A DNA stretch of 27,964 nt, taken from UBA1189 sp045594245. GTDB lineage: Bacteria > Bacteroidota > Bacteroidia > Bacteroidales > Bacteroidaceae. The position numbers and the translations under genes were made by a program. The stretch is taken from NCBI GenBank assembly GCA_045594245.1, contig JAZNYG010000022.1, positions 1 to 27,964 on the forward strand, given 5' to 3'. The notes under the pieces were generated by a model. The model was not told the origin of the DNA. It ran no database searches and worked only from the letters and a program-made list of their open reading frames with translations. Numbering within the stretch: the first letter of the stretch is position 1; every line of letters begins with the position of its first letter. Below are positions 7,146 through 13,367 of the stretch, one piece after another.

Positions 7146-8480
7146 ATGGAACACCTGCAACTCAACGAATACCAAAAAAGTGCATTGAACCGGATTTCCG
7201 TAGAGACACTCACTCCGATGCAAGAGGCTGCGATTACTGCTTGCCGCCGCCATAATGATATGGTATTGCTCTCACCGACAGGTACGGGCAAGACCCTGGC
7301 TTATCTGCTGCCTGTGATAGAGCAGTTGCGATTGGGAGTTGAGGGCGTACAGGCTATGGTGATTGTGCCTTCTCGCGAGTTGGCTCTTCAGATAGATTCT
7401 GTAGTGAAGTCAATGGCGTTGCCTTGGAAAGCGATGAGTGTGTATGGAGGACGTGCTGCTATGGATGAGCACCGCTCGATGAAGGGTATCTCTCCCTCTA
7501 TTATAATAGGTACTCCTGGCCGCCTTAACGACCACCTCACCAAAGGAAATATCGATGCACGTGGCATACAGACACTGGTCATTGATGAGTTTGACAAGTG
7601 TCTTGAACTTGGCTTTCAAGGTGAAATGCAGGAGGTGATAGAGAAACTGCCAGCCGTGCGTCGTCATTACTTGACATCGGCTACAGATATGGAGGAAATC
7701 CCAGCTTTTACGGGAATGCACAACTCAATGAAACTTGATTACTTGACGATGTGTGAGGCGGATAGCCGTGTACACACGTTCATCGTGCATTCCGAGAGTA
7801 AGGATAAGCTTCATACACTATACAAGCTACTTTGTACTTTGGCTGGTGGACAGGCGATTGTCTTCTGCAACCATCGCGAGTCAGTAGAACGGGTAGGGGG
7901 CTATCTTTGTGAACAGAAGCTTGCCTATGAAGCTTATCACGGCGGTATGGAGCAGGAGTTGCGTGAGCGAGCCCTGTATAAATTCCGTAATGGCAGCAGC
8001 AATGTGCTTATTAGCACCGATTTGGCTGCGCGCGGACTTGATATTCCTGAGGTGCAACACATTATCCATTACCATTTGCCTGGAAGTGAAGATGCTTACA
8101 TCCACCGCACAGGACGTACGGCGAGATGGAACGCAGAGGGTAGCTCATACCTCATACTACACAGCGAAGAACATGTGCCCGAGTACCTTACATCTGCTAT
8201 AGAGGACTATGTGCTTCCCGAGCGTGCTCCTCGTCCCGAACTACCCCAGTGGAGTACTTTATATATAGGCCGTGGAAAGAAGGACAAGATCAACAAGGTC
8301 GATATAGCAGGTTTCCTCTATAAGAAAGGTGGACTTACTCGTGATGATGTGGGAGTTATTGATGTACACGACTACTATGCCTATGTAGCTGTACGTCGTA
8401 CCAAGGTGAAGCAGTTGCTTTCAATGCTTGCCAATGAAAAGATAAAAGGGCTGAAGGCAAAAGTGGAGTTGGCGAAATGA
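7146..8480 (+). CDS. DbpA-like DEAD-box ATP-dependent RNA helicase
   Basis: This is a 444-residue ATP-dependent RNA helicase, probably acting in large-subunit ribosome assembly. The motifs, in order, are a Q-motif region (TLTPMQEAAI), Walker A SPTGTGKT (43-50), PSRELALQ, TPGRLNDHL, motif II DEFD (147-150) in place of DEAD, motif III TSAT, STDLAARGLDIP and HRTGRTAR. The C-terminal ~75 residues (YIGRGKKDKINKVDIAGFLY onward, through VIDVHDYYAYVAV) match the DbpA/CsdA RNA-binding domain that recognises 23S rRNA hairpin 92. Length is close to E. coli DbpA (about 457). The ATG at 7146 is used; the preceding TTG at 7143 is unlikely to start translation. The third motif-II residue is Phe rather than Ala, with both acidic residues kept, so activity is expected. 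The gene is divergent from DUF2264 and followed by the OmpA lipoprotein with its own leader. Confidence 0.92.
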   Translation: MEHLQLNEYQKSALNRISVETLTPMQEAAITACRRHNDMVLLSPTGTGKTLAYLLPVIEQLRLGVEGVQAMVIVPSRELALQIDSVVKSMALPWKAMSVYGGRAAMDEHRSMKGISPSIIIGTPGRLNDHLTKGNIDARGIQTLVIDEFDKCLELGFQGEMQEVIEKLPAVRRHYLTSATDMEEIPAFTGMHNSMKLDYLTMCEADSRVHTFIVHSESKDKLHTLYKLLCTLAGGQAIVFCNHRESVERVGGYLCEQKLAYEAYHGGMEQELRERALYKFRNGSSNVLISTDLAARGLDIPEVQHIIHYHLPGSEDAYIHRTGRTARWNAEGSSYLILHSEEHVPEYLTSAIEDYVLPERAPRPELPQWSTLYIGRGKKDKINKVDIAGFLYKKGGLTRDDVGVIDVHDYYAYVAVRRTKVKQLLSMLANEKIKGLKAKVELAK

Positions 8481-8606
8481 TGTCGTAGGGGAGTTTGGCG
8501 TTTTTTTTATAAACTATTTTTTATAAAATATGGTAATGTCTTAATTTTTTATTATTTTCGCAGCATAATTACGAATACTATTTACTAATAATTAAAACAT
8601 TTACGT

Positions 8607-9284
8607 ATGAAATTAAAAGCTTTATCTTTGACATTGTGTGCTGCATTGATTTTTAGCTCTTGTGGCAGTTGGAAGAACACGGGTATCGGTACTGGTATTG
8701 GTGCAGCTGCAGGTGCAGCTATTGGCTTGGGTATCGGTCACTTGGCTGGAAATAAGGCTGTGGGTACTGCTATTGGCGCTACTGTAGGTGCTGGTGCGGG
8801 TGCACTCATTGGCCGCAAGATGGACAAGGCTGCCGAAGCTGCAAAGCAGGTGGAAGGTGCTCAGGTGCAACTTGTTGATATCAACGGTTTGCCCGCAGTA
8901 AAGGTAACCTTCGATTCTGGTATCCTTTTCGATTTCAATAGCTCTAAGCTGAGCGATGATGCTAAGAATAGCCTTGCTAAGTTTGCTGAGGTACTTAAGA
9001 GCACTCCTGATGCTGACGTTGCAATCCTTGGCCATACCGATAATGTAGGTACAGAAAAGGCTAATCAGTCTGTTTCTGAGAAGCGTGCTAAAGCTGTTGC
9101 TTCCTATCTGAAGACACAAGGTGTGGCTGCAAGCCAGATTAAGGATGTACAAGGTATGAATTATAGCCAACCGGTAGCTTCAAATGACACAGAAGCTGGC
9201 CGTGCACAAAACCGTCGCGTAGAGGTTTACATGTATGCTAGCCAGGCTATGATTGATGCTGCTAAGGCGGAAGCTGCAAAATAA
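8607..9284 (+). CDS. OmpA-family outer-membrane lipoprotein (YiaD-like)
   Basis: This 225-residue protein tethers the outer membrane to peptidoglycan. Its lipoprotein signal is MKLKALSLTLCAALIFSSCG, with the acylated Cys at position 19. Residues ~25-70 form a glycine zipper (repeated GIGxGxGAAAGAAIG patterns), which probably inserts in or packs against the membrane. The OmpA C-terminal domain follows (~residues 98-215): FDFNSSKLS, ILGHTDNVGTEKANQSVSEKRAKAV and AGRAQNRRVEVYM, which contain the Asp and Arg that bind diaminopimelate. An A/T-rich leader (8481-8606) contains TATTTTCG at 8553-8560, a one-mismatch -7 element, but no matching -33. A strong terminator follows, so it is probably monocistronic and well expressed. 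The family call is very secure. Confidence 0.93.
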   Translation: MKLKALSLTLCAALIFSSCGSWKNTGIGTGIGAAAGAAIGLGIGHLAGNKAVGTAIGATVGAGAGALIGRKMDKAAEAAKQVEGAQVQLVDINGLPAVKVTFDSGILFDFNSSKLSDDAKNSLAKFAEVLKSTPDADVAILGHTDNVGTEKANQSVSEKRAKAVASYLKTQGVAASQIKDVQGMNYSQPVASNDTEAGRAQNRRVEVYMYASQAMIDAAKAEAAK

Positions 9285-9308
9285 GTATACTTCAGTATGT
9301 ATAAGTTG

Positions 9309-9340
9309 CCCGATCAGCTTCGTGCTGGTCGGGTATTTTT
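9309..9340 (+). terminator. Intrinsic terminator after the OmpA-family gene
   Basis: CCCGATCAGC (9309-9318) pairs with GCTGGTCGGG (9324-9333), a 10-bp stem with one G-T pair and a TTCGT loop. TATTTTT follows directly. It is 24 bases after the stop codon. Confidence 0.85.
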
Positions 9341-9378
9341 ACCTAATAAACAATAAAATATCAACGAATATCTTAACT

Positions 9379-9675
9379 ATGAATATCTGTTTCGACGGAC
9401 TGCTCATCGGAGCTGCAACATTTCTTACTATCGGTTTGTTTCATCCACTAGTGATTAGGGCTGAATACTATTGTGGAGTCAAGAGTTGGTGGATATTTCT
9501 TGCAGCTGGCATTGCAGGTGTCATTGGTTCGCTATTTGTACACAACTCTTTGTTGTCTACCATGCTCGGTGTATTCGCCTTCTCCTCCTTTTGGAGTATT
9601 AAGGAACTTTTTCAACAACGCGAGCGAGTACGTAAGGGTTGGTTCCCCAAGAACCCCAATAGGAAGGATGATTAA
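9379..9675 (+). CDS. DUF4491 family small membrane protein
   Basis: This is a 98-residue protein of unknown function, recognised as DUF4491 by FDGLLIGAATFLTIGLFHPL, RAEYYCGVKSWWIF and the C-terminal KELFQQRERVRKGWFPKNPN. Three hydrophobic segments (about residues 5-25, 33-50 and 55-72) suggest a small inner-membrane protein with a basic cytoplasmic tail. The frame is open back to 9253, overlapping the OmpA gene, but the family begins at the Met at 9379, which follows an A/T-rich stretch and lies beyond the OmpA terminator. The next gene, a ZIP transporter, starts 26 bases after the stop, so the two may be co-transcribed. No role is known to me. Confidence 0.85.
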   Translation: MNICFDGLLIGAATFLTIGLFHPLVIRAEYYCGVKSWWIFLAAGIAGVIGSLFVHNSLLSTMLGVFAFSSFWSIKELFQQRERVRKGWFPKNPNRKDD

Positions 9676-9700
9676 ATATCAATAATAAGCGCCCAATAAT

Positions 9701-10534
9701 ATGCATTACAATATCCTTGCTACCAGTACGATATTCGGGATGGAACAGTCGGCCCTTCTCACGATTCTAGGTTTCTCGCTTATCTTTCTTGCTACTACGG
9801 CAGGCTCTGCGCTTGTTTACTGTTTTCGTGGCGAAATTTCCAAACGTACCAATTCCATTCTCCTCGGATTTGCAGCAGGAGTGATGATTGCTGCATCGGT
9901 ATGGTCACTTATCATACCTTCAATAGAGGAGGCGGAGGCAGTGTTGGGGCGTTTTTCATGGGTGCCTGCTGCTGTTAGCTTTTTGCTTGGTGGGCTGTTT
10001 GTAATGTTGCTCGATCACGTTATCCCTCATTTTCATGCGGGAACCAATCAGGAGGAGGGCCCTCACTCATCAGCCCGCAAAAGTACCAAGCTGTTTTTGG
10101 CCGTTACCATTCATAATATTCCTGAAGGACTCGCCGTAGGCTTTGCCTTTGGAGCGGCAGCTGTAAGTGGAGAACCTGCGGCCTACTTCGCTGCTTTGGG
10201 GCTTGCCATCGGTATGTCTATACAAAACTTTCCCGAAGGAGCGGCCATTGCTCTTCCCATGCGTACAGCTACGCGGAGCAAGCATAAGGCGTTTCTATAT
10301 GGTATGGGCAGTGGAGCGGTGGAGCCTCTCGCCGCAACTGTCGGCTTCTTTCTTTCCACAGAATTATCGACACTGCAGCCTTGGTTTCTTGGCTTTGCTG
10401 CAGGTGCCATGATTTTTGTTGTAGCTGAAGATCTTATACCGGATTCGAATATTAATGAATATCCTCATACTGGTACTTGGGGAGTTATGATTGGTTTTGT
10501 TATCATGATGGTGCTTGATGTCGCTTTGGGGTAG
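9701..10534 (+). CDS. ZIP family divalent metal transporter
   Basis: This 277-residue inner-membrane protein probably imports Zn2+ or other divalent cations. The two ZIP signatures are clear: HNIPEGLAVG (from residue 138) and QNFPEGAAIA (from residue 175) on adjacent transmembrane helices, which together form the binuclear metal site. About eight hydrophobic segments are visible, and a His-rich loop (DHVIPHFHAG) precedes helix 4, as is typical. ATG 9701 has an A/T-rich upstream region, favourable in Bacteroidota; ATG 9740 (MEQSALL...) would give a protein 13 residues shorter and agrees equally well with the family. It lies just downstream of the DUF4491 gene on the same strand. No Zur or Fur-like operator was recognised. 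Metal specificity cannot be read from the sequence. Confidence 0.9.
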   Translation: MHYNILATSTIFGMEQSALLTILGFSLIFLATTAGSALVYCFRGEISKRTNSILLGFAAGVMIAASVWSLIIPSIEEAEAVLGRFSWVPAAVSFLLGGLFVMLLDHVIPHFHAGTNQEEGPHSSARKSTKLFLAVTIHNIPEGLAVGFAFGAAAVSGEPAAYFAALGLAIGMSIQNFPEGAAIALPMRTATRSKHKAFLYGMGSGAVEPLAATVGFFLSTELSTLQPWFLGFAAGAMIFVVAEDLIPDSNINEYPHTGTWGVMIGFVIMMVLDVALG

Positions 10535-10643
10535 TTTTTGGGGTTACATGAGAACTGCAGAAGTTTTGTTCCTGTAGCTATATTTTCAATGTCAATGTGC
10601 ATTTCAAAATACGATTATATCTAGTTATATAAATCTATTTTTG

Positions 10644-10651
10644 TATATTTG
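10644..10651 (+). promoter_or_regulatory. -7 element upstream of the kinase-RapZ gene
   Basis: TATATTTG fits TAnnTTTG exactly and lies 21 bases before ATG 10673, which would give a very short 5' leader. No -33 TTTG is correctly placed. The rest of the 10535-10672 gap shows no hairpin or small ORF. Confidence 0.4.
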
Positions 10652-10672
10652 CATATTCTTATTTAGTAATAG

Positions 10673-12085
10673 ATGGAAAATCTACAGCAACTATTCATGC
10701 AGTATATGGGGCGATTGCCACATACATGCCAAGCGCTCACCCCGGCAGGTTCGAATCGGCAATATTTTCGGCTTTGCGCTGACGAAACTTCGGTAATCGG
10801 CGTCGTGGGAACTTCGAAACGGGAAAATGAGGCCTTTCTGGCGATAGCCGCCCAATTGCGCAGTAAGGGATTGCCTGTCCCGGAGGTGTATGCCGTGTCG
10901 GAAGACTGTCTGCGCTATTTGCAGCAGGACTTGGGCGACCTTGCACTCTTTGACATCCTTTTGCGTGCACAGCGTAGTGGTGGGTATGATGAGGCTGATA
11001 GGGAGCTGCTGCGCCGGGTGGTACGTCTGCTTCCCGATATTCAGTGGGGTGGGGCCGAGGAGTTTGACTTCTCGTGCTGTTATCCGTCGCCTTCACTCGA
11101 TCGTCGCGGCATACAATGGGACCTCCATTACTTCAAGTATTGTTTTCTCAAGGCCACGGGCGTGGAATTTGAGGAAGAGCGTCTCGAGGATGATTTCGAT
11201 AGGTTGTCCGATGTGTTGCTCAGTGGGGATTTCGATACCTTCATGTATCGGGACTTCCAGTCTCGCAACGTGATGGTCTGCCAAGGCTATCCTTACTTTA
11301 TCGATTTCCAGGGAGGTAGGCGCGGTCCTGTAGAGTATGACTTGGTGTCGTTCTTGTGGCAGGCACGAGCACGCTTTACTTCCGAAATGCGGCGCGAACT
11401 GATAGGTGAGTATCTGGACTCTGCCCGTCGCTATCGGGCATTTGATGAGGAGGTATTCGTGGCCCGTCTGCGCTACTTTGTTCTGTTCAGACTGCTGCAG
11501 GTATTGGGTGCCTATGGCTATCGGGGATACTTCGAGCATAAAGCGCATTTTGTGCAGAGCATACCTATGGCCATAGAGAGTTTACGCGAATTGCTTGTAG
11601 AAGGCTTCGACGAGTATCCTTATCTTTGTTCGTTGCTGGGCGAAATGGTGGCGTTGCCGCGCTTTTCGCACCATAAGGAAGATGAGGAACTGACGGTACG
11701 AGTTACGAGTTTCTCCTACAAGAAGGGAATCCCCGACGATGCCAGCGGCAATGGAGGCGGGTTTGTCTTTGATTGTAGGGCTATTCATAATCCGGGACGT
11801 TACGATGAATATAAGCAACTGACGGGAAGGGATGAACCGGTGCGCACTTTCCTTGACAAAGAGGAGGCAATGCAGGAGTTCCTTGAACATGTATATGGCA
11901 TTGTCGACTATTCTGTGGAGACCTATCGTACCCGTGGCTTCAAAAACCTCATGGTCAGCTTTGGATGTACGGGCGGGCAGCATCGCTCGGTGTATTCGGC
12001 TGAGCATTTGGCTAAGCATCTGGCCGAGAAATACGGTGTCAAGGTAATCCTTACTCATCGTGAGCAGCAGAGTCTAAATAAATGA
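10673..12085 (+). CDS. AmgK-like sugar kinase (APH fold) fused to RapZ C-terminal domain
   Basis: This is a 470-residue fusion. Residues ~1-330 have the aminoglycoside-phosphotransferase fold of anomeric amino-sugar kinases such as AmgK. Visible are GSNRQYFRL (nucleotide loop), the catalytic loop YRDFQSRNVM with Asp194 and Asn199 (Tyr replaces the usual first His), and the metal-binding IDFQGGRRGPVEYDLVS with Asp211. AmgK phosphorylates MurNAc/GlcNAc at C1 in peptidoglycan recycling. Residues ~341-470 match the C-terminal domain of RapZ, including SFSYKKGIP, FDCRAIHNPGRY, GCTGGQHRSVY and a final LTHRE. In E. coli that domain senses glucosamine-6-phosphate and binds GlmY/GlmZ RNA, but the RapZ N-terminal P-loop domain is absent here. 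The downstream amino-sugar-kinase-like gene starts 24 bases later, probably in the same operon. No MurU nucleotidyltransferase is adjacent. The domains are secure; the substrate and any sensing role are inferred. Confidence 0.85.
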   Translation: MENLQQLFMQYMGRLPHTCQALTPAGSNRQYFRLCADETSVIGVVGTSKRENEAFLAIAAQLRSKGLPVPEVYAVSEDCLRYLQQDLGDLALFDILLRAQRSGGYDEADRELLRRVVRLLPDIQWGGAEEFDFSCCYPSPSLDRRGIQWDLHYFKYCFLKATGVEFEEERLEDDFDRLSDVLLSGDFDTFMYRDFQSRNVMVCQGYPYFIDFQGGRRGPVEYDLVSFLWQARARFTSEMRRELIGEYLDSARRYRAFDEEVFVARLRYFVLFRLLQVLGAYGYRGYFEHKAHFVQSIPMAIESLRELLVEGFDEYPYLCSLLGEMVALPRFSHHKEDEELTVRVTSFSYKKGIPDDASGNGGGFVFDCRAIHNPGRYDEYKQLTGRDEPVRTFLDKEEAMQEFLEHVYGIVDYSVETYRTRGFKNLMVSFGCTGGQHRSVYSAEHLAKHLAEKYGVKVILTHREQQSLNK

Positions 12086-12109
12086 ATTAATAACTGTTAA
12101 TCTATTCCT

Positions 12110-12976
12110 ATGTATCTTATCGCCGATAGTGGCTCAACAAAGACCGATTGGTGTCTATGTATGGACAATTCGTCGGAAATAATCATTCAGACGCAGGGTA
12201 TCAATCCCTATCATCAGACCGAGGAGGCCATCGAACTGGTGCTTGCCGAGGAACTGTTGCCTCACCTTCACTCTAATGTAAAGAGTAACTCGGAAGATAA
12301 CCCGCGGGTTATCTTTTATGGAGCAGGATGTGCTAATGAGGCAGCTTGCAATAGGGTAGGGGCTGCTATTCGTAAAGTGTTATCTGTTAATGATATCGGT
12401 ATCTATAGCGACTTGCTCGGTGCTGCTCGCGCATTATGTGGGCATGAAGAGGGTATTGCTTGTGTACTAGGTACGGGTTCAAACTCGTGCTTATATGATG
12501 GTAAGGAGATAATTGCTAATGTGCCCCCCCTTGGGTATATCCTGGGCGATGAGGGTAGTAGTGCTGTATTAGGGCGTCGTCTAGTGGGTGATTGCTTGAA
12601 GAATCAACTTCCTGAATCTGTACGCAATGAGTTCCTTTCTGAGTATGGACTTACCCAGGAATTGATATTGGAACGTGTATATCGTCAGCCCTTGGCCAAT
12701 CGTTTCTTGGCCAGCCTTACCCCCTTCCTCTCCAAGCATCGCGATGTTCCTGAAGTACATAGCCTATTGGTTGAGAGCTTTGTTGATTTTTTTGTCCGTA
12801 ATGTTAAGCAGTATCGCCGTCCGTGGTTGCCCATTCACTTTGTGGGGTCTATTGCCAATGTGTTTTCTGCCGAACTGAAGGAGGCTGCTGAGAGTTTGGG
12901 CATGGAGATTGGACTTATACTGAAGAGTCCGATGGAGGGACTGATTAGGTATCACGCCTCGGAAAATAGCGAATAA
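12110..12976 (+). CDS. BadF/BadG/BcrA/BcrD-type ATPase, N-acetylglucosamine/MurNAc kinase-like
   Basis: This 288-residue protein is of the ASKHA (actin/hexokinase) fold. DSGSTKTDWCL at residues 6-16 is the phosphate-1 loop. CVLGTGSNSCLYDG is phosphate-2, and PLGYILGDEGSSAVLGRRLV is the GlcNAc-kinase hallmark; FVGSIAN near the C-terminus is the adenosine motif. Family members phosphorylate GlcNAc or MurNAc at O6 (human NAGK, Tannerella MurK) using ATP in the cytoplasm. The start follows the kinase-RapZ stop by 24 bases, so the two are likely co-transcribed, which points to amino-sugar salvage from cell wall or host glycans. Which sugar is used cannot be decided from sequence. An alternative annotation in databases is simply 'ATPase'. 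No terminator with a T-tract is visible after it. Confidence 0.85.
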   Translation: MYLIADSGSTKTDWCLCMDNSSEIIIQTQGINPYHQTEEAIELVLAEELLPHLHSNVKSNSEDNPRVIFYGAGCANEAACNRVGAAIRKVLSVNDIGIYSDLLGAARALCGHEEGIACVLGTGSNSCLYDGKEIIANVPPLGYILGDEGSSAVLGRRLVGDCLKNQLPESVRNEFLSEYGLTQELILERVYRQPLANRFLASLTPFLSKHRDVPEVHSLLVESFVDFFVRNVKQYRRPWLPIHFVGSIANVFSAELKEAAESLGMEIGLILKSPMEGLIRYHASENSE

Positions 12977-13025
12977 ATTTAACTTCGTTGAATCTCCTAA
13001 AGGGCTGCAGGCAGCACTCCTTGGT

Positions 13026-13038
13026 GAAGCTAAGCTTC
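13026..13038. other. Small hairpin in the kinase-rpsA gap
   Basis: GAAGC-TAA-GCTTC forms a 5-bp stem; a GCTGC-AG-GCAGC inverted repeat lies about 20 bases before it (13004-13015). They may contribute to termination after the ATPase gene, but no T-tract follows. Confidence 0.25.
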
Positions 13039-13139
13039 AGTCGTCGCAACCAACGCTCATACAGCGTCGGCGCTCAGTAAAGAAAATACAAGCATTTTCT
13101 CTACTTTCGCTTGTTGAAATTTGCATTTTCGCTCGGTTT

Positions 13140-13168
13140 GCACTAATTTTAGTGCTTGCTCTGCAAGC
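13140..13168. other. Two overlapping inverted repeats
   Basis: GCACTAA/TTAGTGC (13140-13146/13149-13155) overlaps GCTTGC/GCAAGC (13154-13159/13163-13168). Only one can fully form at a time in RNA. They sit in the middle of the repeat-like region, with no T-tract. Confidence 0.45.
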
Positions 13169-13271
13169 CCACAAAGTAGGCTGCATCTCAGAAATACTCA
13201 AATAAATTTGGTGTTTCATTCGATTTAACTAAAAATCTCACACTCAGCAGTGCAAATAAACTCGCATTGCC

Positions 13272-13302
13272 TTCGTTAATTCGAATTTTTGCACTACCTT
13301 TG
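13272..13302 (+). promoter_or_regulatory. rpsA promoter (-33 TTCG, 19-base spacer, -7 TACCTTTG)
   Basis: TACCTTTG at 13295-13302 is an exact Bacteroides -7 element. TTCG at 13272-13275 is a one-mismatch -33 element with a 19-base spacer. Transcription would begin near 13309, giving a leader of about 60 A/T-rich bases before ATG 13368. Confidence 0.65.
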
Positions 13303-13327
13303 CAGCCGATTTAGATATATCAACATA

Positions 13328-13363
13328 ATGTCTAACGTAATTAATTATTTATTAAATTATTAA
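13328..13363 (+). promoter_or_regulatory. Possible 11-codon leader peptide upstream of rpsA
   Basis: ATG at 13328 opens an 11-codon frame (MSNVINYLLNY) ending in TAA at 13361-13363, four bases before the rpsA ATG and in a different frame. It lies entirely within the predicted 5' leader. It may be chance in A/T-rich DNA, but the spacing would suit translational coupling. Confidence 0.25.
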
Positions 13364-13367
13364 CTTA

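Larger units (their letters stand above)
12972..13302. repeat. Compound repeat-like intergenic element upstream of rpsA
   Basis: The 391-base gap 12977-13367 has no credible gene but has internal structure. Near-copies are CAAATAAATTTG (13199-13210) and CAAATAAACTCG (13253-13264). TTTGCACTA occurs at 13137-13145 and again at 13288-13296. AATAAATTT followed by TTCGTT or ATTCG occurs several times. Two overlapping hairpins lie at 13140-13168. This looks like a short dispersed, promoter-like repeat that has been duplicated. I cannot test for other copies in the genome. Confidence 0.4.

Noticed and set aside
13037..13219. 60-residue minus-strand frame in the rpsA upstream gap
   Set aside because: It spans overlapping hairpins and repeat-like sequence; the predicted peptide is Ser/Thr/Arg-rich with no known domain. 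More likely a by-product of the repeat.
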